Below, piece by piece: positions 46,231 through 59,148 of a stretch of DNA of 64,000 bases; the first letter of the stretch is position 1, and every line of letters starts with the position of its first letter. This stretch comes from Watersipora subatra (lineage: Eukaryota > Bryozoa > Gymnolaemata > Cheilostomatida > Watersiporidae), in the NCBI RefSeq assembly GCF_963576615.1, contig NC_088714.1:39346572-39410571 (forward strand). The letters run 5' to 3'. Made by a program: the position numbers and the translations under genes. Below the pieces are notes generated by a model. It was not told where the DNA came from. It saw only the letters and a list, made by a program, of their open reading frames with translations, and ran no database searches.

Positions 46231-48811
46231 GCTCCATGGCGTTTCAATAGAAGTTTTACGGTATGCATTTAAAAGTGCTGGCATGTGAGAACAACTTTAG
46301 TTTCGGTAGTCACTGGAGTATTGGGTGCAATAACACTTGCACATCAAATACACTACCTGTGTAATGAACTGTGTAATGAAACCCAATAGCCGTCGATCTA
46401 CAAATAAGTACCGTGGCTAAAAGAACACGATAACACTTTCATTCTTATTGTTTCATTTACGTTTTGTTTGTGTATTAATAATAGTATGTAAATTATATTT
46501 AAACTGTACTCATGAAATTATGTAAATTACTGTATATATTTTTATATTGAACTAACAATATTATCATTTTATCACATCATATTATCACCCGGAACACGAA
46601 CTATGGCCGAGACGGATTTTGGCCGACACGGCCTTTAGTTAGTTTTCTCCCTGTCCGGGTAAGTTTACCTATTTTTTTTCCGCAATTGGTTATATATAAA
46701 AGAGGCTCGAACTTTATAGAGGACAGTGGGTGTTTGGACACGATACGATAAAATACCAATATTTACCCGCAACAGTCTTATTTATTAAACCGGATTATCC
46801 TGGAGGGTAATCTGGATACGACCCGGTATCTATTTTAAGGACACAAAACCGGACTACAATATATTAACAAGGCCGTTGTCCGGACTACGCAACACAACAC
46901 TCAGTGGCGAGCATAGTCAATAACAACAAGTAGTAACGGACCGGGTACAACTTTAAAGGCAGTTGCCCGCAATCCATTACACCTGTAACATTCAACAGAC
47001 GGCCGTTTCAGAAAAAGGGCTTTATGGAGAACAGCTAAGATCTTTGGGTAAGGATTCAAACTCCCAAGGTCTCTGGTAGAAGACCCAAACTTGAATAGAT
47101 ATTACCCCTTACTTGGGTTATGAAGGGTGAGGAAATAATTTTTTTATTTAAACAAAGCATAATGCTGCTTGTCAACTCATAACACTGGATTTATCACAGT
47201 AACAAAGGTCGAAATAAGGTTCACTACATCAGCAGCATCAGTCCCCTAACGGGGATAAGACAAGGGCTTTTATGGCTTATACACCCTAGTTCTCTTGAAG
47301 AGAAGATGGAAGGCTTAAAACGCTTACTAGGTTATAAATTGTTCTTTATCCTTCATTCCTCTCATGGGCTCGTCCCAAGACCGATAAAGTATAGAAATAT
47401 TAAATGCAATAACTTGACTTGAAAGGTTTTTCTAATACTACATGAGAATGAAAAATATAGGACAGCCAAACGCTATCATCATTAACCGATCTATCAACAT
47501 CCGTCACAGCTGCACACACACACCTCTACCGGATGCTCTGCAGGTTCATCCTACTCCTACCAACCATGGTAACCCGCTAGCATTGAGTGCTAACTACAAG
47601 GAAACATCAACCTGTACCGCTATCTCGTAAGTGCGAGCAGCTAATACAGTTCTGACTGAGGTAAATGTCAGAAAAAGGAGATTTGCATATCTAGCAGTTG
47701 CCAGAATACTTAACAAGCTTGTCATCAAGTGAGAGCTGTTCGAGTGAAACATCGTGGATAAACGTCCATGACTCAGCAAGTCCTACCCGTTGATAACTAG
47801 AATGTATATTTACAACAATTGGAGCTATTTGTGTTATTTATTGCTGTCAGTCATGTTTATTTCTGTATTAGCTGCAGTTAACTGTCAGAGATGGTGTTTA
47901 AAGAAGGCTGAATTGTGAGCTGAGCGGGTAATAGATTCTATCATGCGGACTTGTTGCTAACAAGGAAACCAGCTGATATATATGCAAGAGGTAAGGATGT
48001 TAAGGAACATGAACTAGGCTCTGGTTAACCATTGGATGGTTTCGTTTACCTCGGCTACGCATCCGAAGATGGCAGGAATGCGCAGTTGCGGTGGAGTGCA
48101 TGCAACTATCACCTCAATATGAGTAAGTGACACCTGAAAACAAATACCGTTGATATGGTATTATGAGATATCTTCCGCTGGTGGTTGGTGATAAAACAAA
48201 AAAGGAAGACAGCAGGCATCAGCCTGCAAACTGTGCTTTTGATTTATAAATCTTGCACACGGGTAACCCAACCTTGGCATGGAAAGTAGGTATTTGTAGA
48301 AACTTGGATAGATGACGCCAATGGTTACATTCTTTGCTGAAATGGATGCTCATAAGCTATGCATATGTAAGCTAAACTGCTCTCGCAGATGTGAAATGCA
48401 AATGCATGGCTATTCATGTCGGTAGAACAAGACCAGGTAAAATCGAACTGCAATGATTGATCTCGCAAATGCTTACCATATCAATGATCATTGCGACAGT
48501 CTCAACTAAAGCTGGAGAGCGATCTATAAATTTATACAGCTGCCATTGAACATAATAAAATTAAAGATTTTAATGAACTTACTTTCATTGTAATTTTAAT
48601 AGAGTCATTTGATTGTCATTGAACAGTTTGATAAGGTACAATATTTGAGAAACTAAAAGCAAGTGACAAAGGGAAACAAGTGTACACATATAATGGTTAT
48701 ACTCAAAAAATTAAATTCACAAATGTGACAAAGACAACTTTTTGAATACATCTGCAGAAACTGAAATTTTTAGTAGGCCTATATATAAAAGTTTTGATAA
48801 TAATATAACAA
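46231..48811. other. Intergenic interval with an LTR- or promoter-like patch
   Basis: No gene recognised. Between about 46590 and 47060 the composition changes (many CCGG/GGCCG words). A TATATATAAAAG at 46691-46702 is followed about 220 bp later by CAGTGGCGAGCATAG, loosely like a retroelement primer-binding region. No coding frame supports a retroelement. Confidence 0.3.
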
Positions 48812-49089
48812 TAACACATAACAATTCCTTGCTGTATAATAATCATATAACAATTCCTCGCTGTATATAATAAGCATATAACAATTCCTTGCTGTATGAC
48901 AAGCATATAACAATTCCTTGCTGTATGACAAGCATATAACAATTCCTTGCTGTATGACAAGCATATAACAATTCTTTGCTGTATGACAATCATATAACAA
49001 TTCCTTGCTGTATGACCAGCATATAACCAATCCTTGCTGTATGACAAGCATATAACAGTTCCTTGCTGTATGACAAGCATAGAACAATT
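48812..49089 (+). repeat. 29-bp tandem array, about nine copies
   Basis: Unit starts GCATATAACAATTCCTTGCT. The minus-strand frames of 125-135 codons across it are repeat artefacts. Confidence 0.95.
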
Positions 49090-50528
49090 CCTCTAAGAGT
49101 GTCCGTGACATTACCATAAGACAAAGCCCATATATTTGTGACACTCGCATGGAAGTCTTAAAATGCCTTAGACAATTATACTTCATCCATAAACAGTTGT
49201 TGACCGTATGCAGTGAGAAATGCTGTAAGGATTTGCTCTATGACTCTATGAATTTCTGTCAATTCATTTTTACTACATACGGAGTAAAGATGGTACAGAA
49301 ATCCAATGCAGTCGGTCGGGATCTACCGGATCTGGAACAAAACTGCAGAGGGAAGGACTTAATAAACACTTATAGGAGTACCATTATTGTCAATTATAAT
49401 ACCTTGACAACCAGTGGTATCTACCCAGCGCATGTGCTGGTGCACTGCAGATCCACTCCTATCAAACATGCCATACTAGATTGCTAGCAGACAGGACACT
49501 GGAAATATACTAACGCTGTAGAACACCATTTACCCTAGTCAAGAACATTCAGTGTATGACACACGGAGGCAGATCTATGAGTGAATATTCCCAGTACAAG
49601 TGCATTCTAAGCAATCTGCCTGAGTAATGTAGGGGGATGTATTATTACTCACTGATCCGAGATGTTCCGGTGTCATAACACAACACATTTGGATGCCGTA
49701 TCTGGGAAATACAAATACATGAGCAAGTATTCAGTGATCCGAGTTGTGTAATCATTAACGATATGAAAAGAGCCCAGGAGGTGTAACACTAAAGATGATC
49801 TATCAACAAAATATGATAAAGTTTATGGAGTTTGAACTGGCTAGCCTGGATGCAGCTCGCTGACAAATGGCCAGTTTTGTTACTCTCCATTCACATCTTG
49901 TTAGACGCATTGGGAGCAAACACGATGTAAAACCTAGTACATAGCATGGCCAACAATTTCCCAAGTCAAGGTCAGTCATCGTGTAGTGTAAACATTCCAT
50001 AGAGAGATTACAGATCCTGCTGTTATTAGTAATATATTTTATTTAAGCATTCTATGACAACTGACACTAGAGTCAATCATCCAGTGATATCACACATTAT
50101 AGCAATCAAAACGGCTATGTAAGTGTCAGCAAGATAGCGGCAGCGATCACTATGATTTCTTCAACGAAGAGACTTCATGAAAGGACTTTTACTTGTGGAA
50201 GATTTCTTCTCCTCCTGTTGGAGTTTCATTACCTCTTCATGAGTTTTCTACAAAGTCAGTCAAAGACTCAGAGAACACCAGTCTATGCAAATAGCAATAT
50301 ATATTTCTATGATTCTTCTAGCACACAGACTATAACCCTTTTGCTATCGGATAGTTGGTTGTGCCTTCTTGACAGTCTCACTATATATGCTGTTTCTAGT
50401 GCTTTAGACAGCTTTATATTAATTTATTAAATACCAAACAGAATTTTGCTTAAACCAACTTAAAGTTGACGTTTCAGCTCCCTAGTTATAACTCCTATAA
50501 AGTTCTAACCTTTTTATCATACAATTAA
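49090..50528. other. Intergenic interval without a supported gene
   Basis: A 112-codon ATG-initiated frame lies at 49149-49487 (plus). Its composition is protein-like, but I recognise no domain, and no partner exon or promoter is visible. Recorded as a weak candidate only. Confidence 0.35.
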
Positions 50529-51116
50529 AGGTTGACTTGCAACAAAACTCACATTACAGTTATTTGATATGAAACGATTCATTTAAAAAATTCTTTAATT
50601 TTTAAGGCTAAAAAATCCGTTCAATTTTTTAGCCTTAGCTTGAAGGAGTACATATCATTGTCTGATAATCATGACGCGCTTGTTGGTCACTTGTGATAAT
50701 CGAAAAGTGCTGCAGAAATTATTTGCGAAGTATTGGGTCACATGATCAGATTACGACTTGCCGATTAGACCGAACCGAAACAAAACTGTAAAGTAGTGAG
50801 CATCTATATTAGATACGGGTCTTCAGTAAAACCCGGAGTGTTTGTCATAAACTAGTGCTACGATAAGTTTTATATTGAGCTTTTAATTGGCCTTTCAATT
50901 CACGTGAGAACATCAAGTGACAAGACAATAAATAAATTTCATGACTACGTCAGAGAAATATAGAAATTTCAATCTACGACGGCTTTTTGTTTTTGAGCTT
51001 TTAAGAGCTTGTAATCACATTTCCGCATATTTGGCACCTACAACACAACAGAGCAAGACATGGTGAATCTTTTGATACCAAATAACTGTAATGTGAATTT
51101 TGTTGCAAGTCAACCA
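50529..51116 (+). mobile_element. TTAA-flanked family, internally deleted copy
   Basis: Starts AGGTTGACTTGCAACAAAAC after TTAA (50525-50528) and ends ...GCAAGTCAACCA. About 290 bp of the left half is missing, and the right-hand TTAA has decayed to TGAA. Confidence 0.82.
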
Positions 51117-51823
51117 TGAACTAATAAAATACTAAAAACTGACTCGAATAAAAACTTCGGCGTTTTCTGTGTTAAAATATAACATTTCAATTGTTCCTTG
51201 ACTCTAGAAGCTCAATTTTAACTAAAACCGAGCGATTGACGGAGGAATCAAAGGGTCGCTCTTCTCAGTTATACAAACCTGGTATACAATTGTATAATCT
51301 ACAGACCTTATTTATATGAATGAAGACATACGTCTCAAACTCTATAAAACTCTTTGATACAGTTCTGAGTTGCTTCAAGAAAAATTTTAACTTCTCAAGG
51401 TTAATGTCGATTGTGTGTAGAAAACTTTTAGCAAAATATTATTTTGGTCGATAGCAGCTGAATATATCGTCACTGTAAATTGAAAGATTAAAGTTCCTAG
51501 ACTGATTACACAAAACCTAAAGTGTTGAAGTAGCTAAATCTGTTGATTTAGTTCTACTACCTTAACACTTGCAAAAACAACCTGTCGCTTATGGTGACGG
51601 GCAGACAAATCCAAATTTCAATGAAAGTCGTTTGTGGCATAGGAAGGATGAAATGTTTGTTTCATAGTGGCTGGAGAATATTAATTCAACTTCTGCACTT
51701 TCTCATGTCAATAAAATTCGTCCACCGTCAGACAGATGGTATACACGAGAAGCCATTAAACACAGTGAAAACCCTGAGGATGTGCAAACTACATGTATTT
51801 TGTGGTTTGCTAGTCAACCCCTA
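51117..51823. other. Intergenic interval, nothing recognised
   Basis: Unique sequence; a 77-codon frame at 51591-51824 is unrecognised. Confidence 0.5.
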
Positions 51824-52175
51824 AAGCCTGGTTCCCATATACGTCGTCGCAAAGCACAGGTGACAGCACTGCAGGCTATTAGCGATGAAATGGGAACCGA
51901 CGTGCTGGGTACCGGCAGTTGCCGGCAGCAACGCAACAGTTAAGCACTGTTCAAATTTCGCAAAAAGGCCACAGGCAAAACCTTTCCGAAATGCACTGTA
52001 CAGGTGAAGGTCACCCTTATAGAAATGGCATGACGAGTGAACATTTTATTTGATTACGCGATTATGTTTAGCGATGTAGCTTTTATGTGAACATATGGCG
52101 CCAAGCCTAGCGTCGCAAGCGTTTTGCTGCGCAAGTTACCGCCGGAGTCTCGCAATCGATATGGGAACTAAGCTT
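51824..52175. mobile_element. Small TIR element (MITE-like), 352 bp
   Basis: Termini AAGCCTGGTTCCCATAT and its near mirror ATATGGGAACTAAGCTT match at 15 of 17 positions. The interior is CpG-rich with no frame. The GTTCCCAT-type ends recall PIF/Harbinger MITEs. The target duplication is unclear. Confidence 0.65.
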
Positions 52176-52178
52176 CAA

Positions 52179-52574
52179 GGTGCGTTTATACTGGCCGACA
52201 CCGACTCCGATTAGGTGCCAATACCCTGACTCAGATATTTCACGTATCGGTGCCGACACCGACTCCCCTTTACATTGCAACGATTGAACTATGTTTTATC
52301 AACGAACTAACTTGATTTTTTGGTACTCTCGTGTTCACATCGTTGCTAGCCATGCTGGTTCACTATCCGAAAGAGCGCGAGGGAAAGTTTAATGAGGCTC
52401 CTAGCTTCTGATTGGCTGATGAGCGTCCGATTTGTCAGCGCAACAGGGCACTGCTGGGTTGCGCTGACACCGATTTTCAGATCGGTGCCGACACCGATCT
52501 CTCTGTTCACACTTGCCGACACCGACTCATCAAATTTGTCGGTGCTCGACAAAATCGGCCAGTGTAAACGCACC
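52179..52574. mobile_element. Small TIR element (MITE-like), 396 bp
   Basis: Left end GGTGCGTTTATACTGGCCG; right end mirrors GGTGCGTTTACACTGGCCG with one mismatch. The interior repeats CCGACACCGACTC and its complement, so it folds extensively. It begins 3 bp after the preceding element ends. Confidence 0.75.
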
Positions 52575-52750
52575 ATAAGGGTGTTTCCAGGTTCCCTACA
52601 TGCACCCTAAAGAGTCATGCGTGATATCACGTCGAAAAAATATACGACTTGGAATTGCCTTCAAATGCCACTTTTATTGTGGTATGACGGGCAAGCTAAT
52701 TACTCTGGTGATTATCCACGAATAAATCCAACAAAATCATCTCAAGCATA

Positions 52751-53286
52751 CAATCATACCTCGACATATGAGTGCCCTGACATACGAGAAAATCGCGACA
52801 TGAATAAAATTTCTAGCAAGTTTCTGCCTTGCGATACGAGGAACTTTTGAGATACAAGCCGGTTCTTGATGGCCAAATATGCAAGAGGCCGTTTTCAAAA
52901 ACAGCATTGCTCGGTCTGTTTGAAAAAGGTCGGCTAAATGTTATAGTGAACGCGTGGCATCAAGTGCCAAACTGGAAACATAATAAAAAATTTAGGCAAA
53001 GACAAAACTAAAACTTGTTAAGTTTAGTAAAAGAGTAAATCTTAGTAAACTAAACTCCTTAAAAAATTTATTTGTTACTTTGTGAGCGTAGGTACTGAAT
53101 TACGTACAATTAAAAACACCCTTTTCCATCGTAATATGCTGTTTTAAGGTGATGTTTTCATACTATGTAAAACAGATTAATCCATATTTCGTTATTTTAT
53201 GTGGAAATATTGCGTTGAGATACGAGAACATGGACATTTGAGCTCAGTCCGAGAAGGAGTTAAGCTCATATGTCAAGGTATGACTG
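52751..53286. mobile_element. Tc1/mariner-pogo-type MITE, 536 bp, TA flanks
   Basis: Left end CAATCATACCTCGACATATG; right end mirrors CAGTCATACCTTGACATATG. TA lies on both sides (52749-52750 and 53287-53288). The CAGTCATACCT start is typical of pogo/Tigger-derived MITEs. No transposase coding. Confidence 0.75.
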
Positions 53287-53512
53287 TATATTGAATGCTG
53301 TGGATATAAGACCAGTGTTAGGTTAACATAGCTTACAAACAAACTTTATACAGAACTCAAGCTATAACATTTAAAGCATCAGTACGATGCACTTATCTAC
53401 TGCCAAGGACCTGATTCGGTTGCCGAGACCCCTTGTGTATTATTATACTAGAGAAGTACACAATTGTAATCCTTTATTCAGAACTACCACGCAAAGGTAT
53501 TTATGATGCTTG

Positions 53513-54000
53513 TACAGTTATTTGGTATCAAAAGATTCACCATGTCTTACTCTGTTGTGTTGTAGGTGCCAAATATGTGGAAATGTGATTACAAGCTCTT
53601 AAAAGCTCAAAAACGAAAAGCTGCCGTAGATTGGAATCTCTTTATTTATTTGACGTAGTCATTACTGTTTGGCTATTGTCTTGTCACGTGATGTTCTCAC
53701 ATGGATTGAAAGGCCAATAAAAAGCTCAATATAAAACTTATCGTAGCACTAGTTTATGAGAAACACTTCGGGTTTTACCGAAGCCCCGTATCATATGTGG
53801 ATGCTCGCTACTTTACAGTTTGTTTCGGCTTGATCAAATCGTCAAGTCGTAATCTGATCATGTGACCCAATACTTCGCAAATAATTTTTGCAGCACTTTT
53901 CGATTATCACGGGTGACCAACGGGCTTGTCATGATTACCAGACAATGATATGTACTCCTTTGAGGTAAGGTTAAAAAATTGAATGAATTTTTACAGTAAG
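53513..54000 (-). mobile_element. TTAA-flanked family, truncated inverted copy
   Basis: The reverse complement of the right half of the 877-bp element. It begins inside the TIR (ACAGTTATTTGGTATCAAAA) and ends near the element's middle, so both TTAA ends are lost. Confidence 0.82.
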
Positions 54001-57000
54001 TCGTATAAATCGTATATTTTTTGCGCGCATTTTAATCAAATTTATTTTAAAAATATGTTTTAGTCTGAACGATACAATATGATTTTAGTCTAATTACTTT
54101 CTTTCTGTATATTTTGGGTTTTATCTTAAAACATACTCTCTGACGACTAGCCAGCCAATCATGACTAAGTGTAAGGCATCAATTCATATGAATATGTGAA
54201 CATTTGACGCCAGCGTCAGCCACGATATAAATGCCTAAAATTTCTTCAGTGTGCTGCCGCCTTCTCTAGTCATTGACCAATGTCAACCTAACAATTTTAA
54301 AGGCCATGTTAGAACAATATAAAGATCATCAAAGTGACCTGCAAATTAAAAAAAAGTATTTTGATTTACTTTTATTTTTCAGTTTTATGACTCAAAACAA
54401 CATTTCAATCGTTATGAGCAATATTTTATCAACAGGATCAATATTTGAAATTGTATTGTAATAACTGCATGCATTGACCTTATTGATATCGATCTTTCCT
54501 GGCGCCATGTCAGTCTATTGCCATATCCTTACTCATCTTCTAATGTATCAATCTTTTACCCATCAATTCGTGTCATGGATAGCGGGACAAATTTTCAAGT
54601 ATGGAAGTGCCATCATTGGTCAGTAACATCATTCATATTTAACCCTTTTGCTGCCAGAGGGACTATCATGACATTTTTTCTGAGTAAGCATTGTTTTGTT
54701 CAGTTGAATAGCGAATAAATTACTGCCTCAAACTACCTAAAATTAATGTTGTCTCCTAAATTATTTATAAATCCTTTAAAAATTTTGAATTACCAATATG
54801 GAAGGCCAATTGTACACAAATAATGTACTGAACCTCTATAGGTACATCTGCGAGTATGTTATAAGTGCCTCTGTAAGTTATGCTACAGTTTTGAATAAAA
54901 GGGACTTCTTCAGGAAGGAACTCAGCAAGTGTTGAACTAGTCTTCAACATGCGCTCATTTAGTCGATGAAATAGCAATACTGGTTCTCAGGTTTTTATTT
55001 ATATGACAAAAGAGAAAAAAATATCTGAACTTGGCTAATTTTAGACTATTTTGCATTCTAAGCTCTCCTGTATTAGTACGAGCTTATTCACAAAAAAATT
55101 TAAACCTCGGCATAAGAGTTTAGTTTGCTCTGAGAGCTGCTTTTATACGCAAAAACCATTGTGTATCCTATAAAAGAATACACTGTTATTCGATTAATCA
55201 GTAGCTAAACTAACTCCATAATATAAAACTAATTCATTATATCAAACTAATTCATTATATAAAACTAATCCATTATATAAAATTAATGCATCAAATAAAA
55301 CTAATGAATTATATAAAACTATGTAAAAAATAAATTAAGCAAGCAATAATCAATTAACCAGGTCATGATTGTTAATTCACCTGAAGAGAAGTGAAGGCCG
55401 AGCGACGCACAGATTCGGAGGTAGAAGCAGTATAATTTATATTGGGTGAAGTTCAAACTAACTTGGAGCTTTTAAATTTTAATAATTTATATACATTTTT
55501 TATGTTTTATTTTTATTTTCATCCTCTATTTTTGCTAACATATCTGCATAGATTTGAAAAACTTCCAACGTTGTAAATTACTTCATAAGCAGTTAAATAC
55601 TCGCTCAAAGCTTGCATAATACGTATGTTAGAAAACTCTCTTATTGAGGTGATCGTAAGCAGAGGTTTGACTGCACCTATTCACAAATGGCACAGAAACA
55701 CCACTAATAATTTTTAGTTGAACTTTGTCAAGCTAAAGCGAAATTTAATGTTGTCAACTTTTGTCAACAAGACAGATAGACTTGGACAGTTTTTCACAAC
55801 AATATAACCCAAATACAATATTTATACAATTTGCTTTGAGTAAATTGCTGTGTTTAATGCCAATGCTGTTAGAGGCTAAGCTGTAGGTTTTACTCCCCTC
55901 ACATAACAACTTCAGCATTTATGGTTTATAAAATATTATTTTGTCGGAAAGTATAAAAGAAAAGCAGCGGCTTCCAAATGTTTAGATTTTAGCGTCTCAA
56001 CATATGAATAAAAAAGAATATGTATGATTCACGATCATGTGAATTCAATAATGTGCTAGGGTTTTAACTACTGCACAATAATGTACTCGGATAACAGGAT
56101 TTTACAATCGTGAGAAATTTATCGAGATGGCTTCGCACAAAAGTACTTCATATCTATGCTAACCGCAGTACTTGTACTAAAAATCTCTTTTAAATAATTT
56201 AGAGACTGTAAACAAAATATAATGGTTTTTGCAGAATCAATGACCAAGTTTTAGGTCCAGCAAAAAGATGTTGGCGGCGTGGAATGAATTCCAAAGTTGG
56301 GAGTTTTGTTTTGCACTTTTATCTTTTAGTAACGTCATGTAGAGAAGCTTCTAATTGCCAACCGCTTAGTGATGCTGCAATGAGACTTTGGCAGCCATCA
56401 TCAATACTTCAGAGTTAATTTTTTAATAAAATTGATCTTTTTTATCAGTTCATAGAAATATCTTATACTAATCTTTTAATAAATCGACCTTTTATCGATC
56501 AAATTTGTGAGTTTTTTTCTTTTCCATTTTTGCTGACCTGCGAAACTTGACTTGCTAATAACCAGGACATGATATAATACGCTATAACATGGTGGTAATA
56601 CGCTATAAGCTGCTATAAGCTGCCAGAAGATGCTATAATATGGTTTAACATGATACACTACATCAAAATATTCAACAAGCCATGCATTGCTAAATTGCAG
56701 AGCAGTTTTCAGAACAAAAACCCAAAGTACCATAAAACGAAGGTTGTATTTTTAATCGGAGAAACAAAAGTTTACGATAATAAAATATTGTTGACTGCTT
56801 CAAAACAACACATTTATGTGATAGGCTTGCCAAAATATTGTGTTTGTGTTTTGCGTGAATATTAAATAGATCCTTGTGATAAAGCAACACTAATTCAGAA
56901 GTTTACAGAATCTATCTAGACAATTTACAGATTCCATATCAGTAAGCCAAGAGGTTATCTTCATGATAGAGACTGCTTTAGTGCATTCTAACACTGCCAA

Positions 57001-58508
57001 ATCCTTTATTATGAAACGCTTTCATTTGGCTCTCACCGAGTCCAAACATTAAACTGTGGGAATGCGCACACCGCAAGCAATTGTACCTAGCGCTATAGTT
57101 TCATGTAGGAGTATTCGCTGCTGAGAGGGTTAGGGTAGCAGCGTATAAGGGCTAAAATGTGAATATAACACAGGAAGGAAGACGGCTGATACCATTATGA
57201 GATAAATAAAAATCAGTTTTTTTGCCAAATAAAATAATAGGACTGGCTGTTGAGAGAAGATTACGTTTTGCAAATGTGAAAATTTCAAATTAGGCCCATT
57301 CCAAGTCTGCCAAGGTCCAAGCGCTTATCATAGTGATCCATAGCATCAATCCTACAGCAAGCAATTCTGTATAGAGCTGAGGCTAACATTAAAGCCTAGT
57401 TATTTGTATGAGACTTGACTGATTCTCACAGATAACTTTAGAACGTTTTTCTTTGAGCAAAACCATAGCCTTTAAAATAAATGCACAAATGTATGTAATT
57501 TCCATCACAATTTCTTGACGGTCGGTCAATCCAAAACAATTATTAAACGCACTGATGATGCTTCAAGAGGATTAGTGAAAGACACAGCAAAGATGCTATG
57601 GCCTTCAAGAGTTTAAGGTCAATTCTCATCGGTTATTTGTTTAGTAGTATCAGTGGGTGTAACCACAGTAGATATCTATACACTACAACACGTCTATGCA
57701 TTTTACTGACGTCTATGCATTTCACTGACGCGTGTAGACAGGCCTTTAGACCCTGTCCATCTGTTAAGTTTATTAAGTTTAGCGTTGGCCCATAGAATCG
57801 ACATGGCACAACCTAGCGGTACTAAAGAAGTGCTATTTTGTTCATTTCTTCTCTTTATGCTGAAATCTTAACTCCATAGAGATCTAAAACTATCGCCATC
57901 CGCTATTAGCCATTAACTTTAAGAGATCACTTCAACATGAAGGTTAGCTGGTGGATATCACAAAACCAATCATGAAATTTAGTAAGATAAAATTGAGTTT
58001 TTAATGCGTGTCAGCCAGTGGTCTACCATTATTAGTCATCGCCCAGTAAACATTTGGTTGATGTTCTGAAAGATTCATAATTTTAACACAAAAAGTTCTG
58101 ATATTTGTGGGCTGATACACAATACTTCCCAAAATCGATCTGTATTATTCTAATCAATGATCTCTCAGTCTACGTGTTGATGAATGTCAAGGCGATAACT
58201 GTAGTGAACACACAGATGCTATGTGAAGGTCAGTTGCAACAATAGATGACTTAGCCTCATGTGTACAAATTGCGAGCCATATTTATTACCTTGCGACTTC
58301 ACAGATACTTTTAGGCAAACCTGGGTTGATATTTAGGGCCGACTTTCTTTCATGAACTATTTTTTCTGATTGTGACAATCAAATTTTTTATTTCTGTATT
58401 CTTACCAAATTTCTAACGTATCGAACTTTTGTTATTAAAGTTTGTGTGATGGACAAGAGTACTATAATATGAAGAAACCTATGTTTGTATATATGTACAC
58501 CGTTCACC
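54001..58508. other. Long AT-rich interval without a supported gene
   Basis: Frames of 62-85 codons are scattered with no recognisable domain. Minor structures: an ~18-bp degenerate repeat (AAACTAATTCATTATAT) at 55219-55322, a GCTATAA-rich stretch at 56570-56645, and a 20-bp duplication near 57692-57730. Confidence 0.5.
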
Positions 58509-58567
58509 CGATTTACTACTGTAATTTGCAGTTTCATGGGACTATAAATATATGAGTATTATATAAG
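58509..58567 (+). repeat. 59-bp dispersed direct repeat, copy 1
   Basis: Starts CGATTTACTACTGTAATTTG. It is identical over 59 bp to 59090-59148. Confidence 0.95.
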
Positions 58568-58789
58568 TCAAAACATTTTCTCAAAACTTTTCGTCGAAAC
58601 AGTTAAAGACTTATTACGATGAACTAGAATGCCACGAAAGTTATATATAACGCTATACGCACGACGCTTTTTCTTTCGCAAGCGCGACAAGATAAACTAC
58701 CATTAAAATTGAATTTGAAAACGCACCCGACTTGACATTTTATGTCATATGGAATTTTTTTACGTAGTAGGAAGCAAAAACTACACATA

Positions 58790-58850
58790 AATTTTTTACG
58801 TTATGTGGAATTTACGTTATAGGAGATACACGTTATAGGAGGGTCTACTG
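58790..58850 (-). mobile_element. Pogo/Tigger-like terminus
   Basis: On the minus strand this reads CAGTAGACCCTCCTATAACG after a TA, then repeats TCCTATAACGT. This is typical wording of pogo-type ends. It lies between the two 59-bp repeats. The opposite end was not found. Confidence 0.45.
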
Positions 58851-59089
58851 TACTGAGTTCAGTAGATAATTTGCTGGAATGAAGGTCAAAAGATGGACTC
58901 CTTTTTTGGCACACACAATTTTTTGGTTCACTTACATTTATATTGAGTAGATGGTGAGCGCGGCCTTAATGATAGATAGTGAGACAAACGGTATTATTAA
59001 ATATAGTCAACTGTGAGACTTGTCGAAGAAACTATTTATTCACCATTTATTCGTTATTTGATTCTGATCTATTCAGTATTTAATGTATT

Positions 59090-59148
59090 CGATTTACTAC
59101 TGTAATTTGCAGTTTCATGGGACTATAAATATATGAGTATTATATAAG
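59090..59148 (+). repeat. 59-bp dispersed direct repeat, copy 2
   Basis: Second exact copy, 581 bp downstream of the first. Confidence 0.95.

Noticed and set aside
48703..49186. Minus-strand frames of 125-135 codons with CYMLVIQQ-like repeats
   Set aside because: Created by the 29-bp array; no start context, signal or domain.
49149..49487. 112-codon ATG frame on the plus strand
   Set aside because: The best-looking isolated frame, but no domain, no neighbouring exon and no promoter evidence; not called as a gene.
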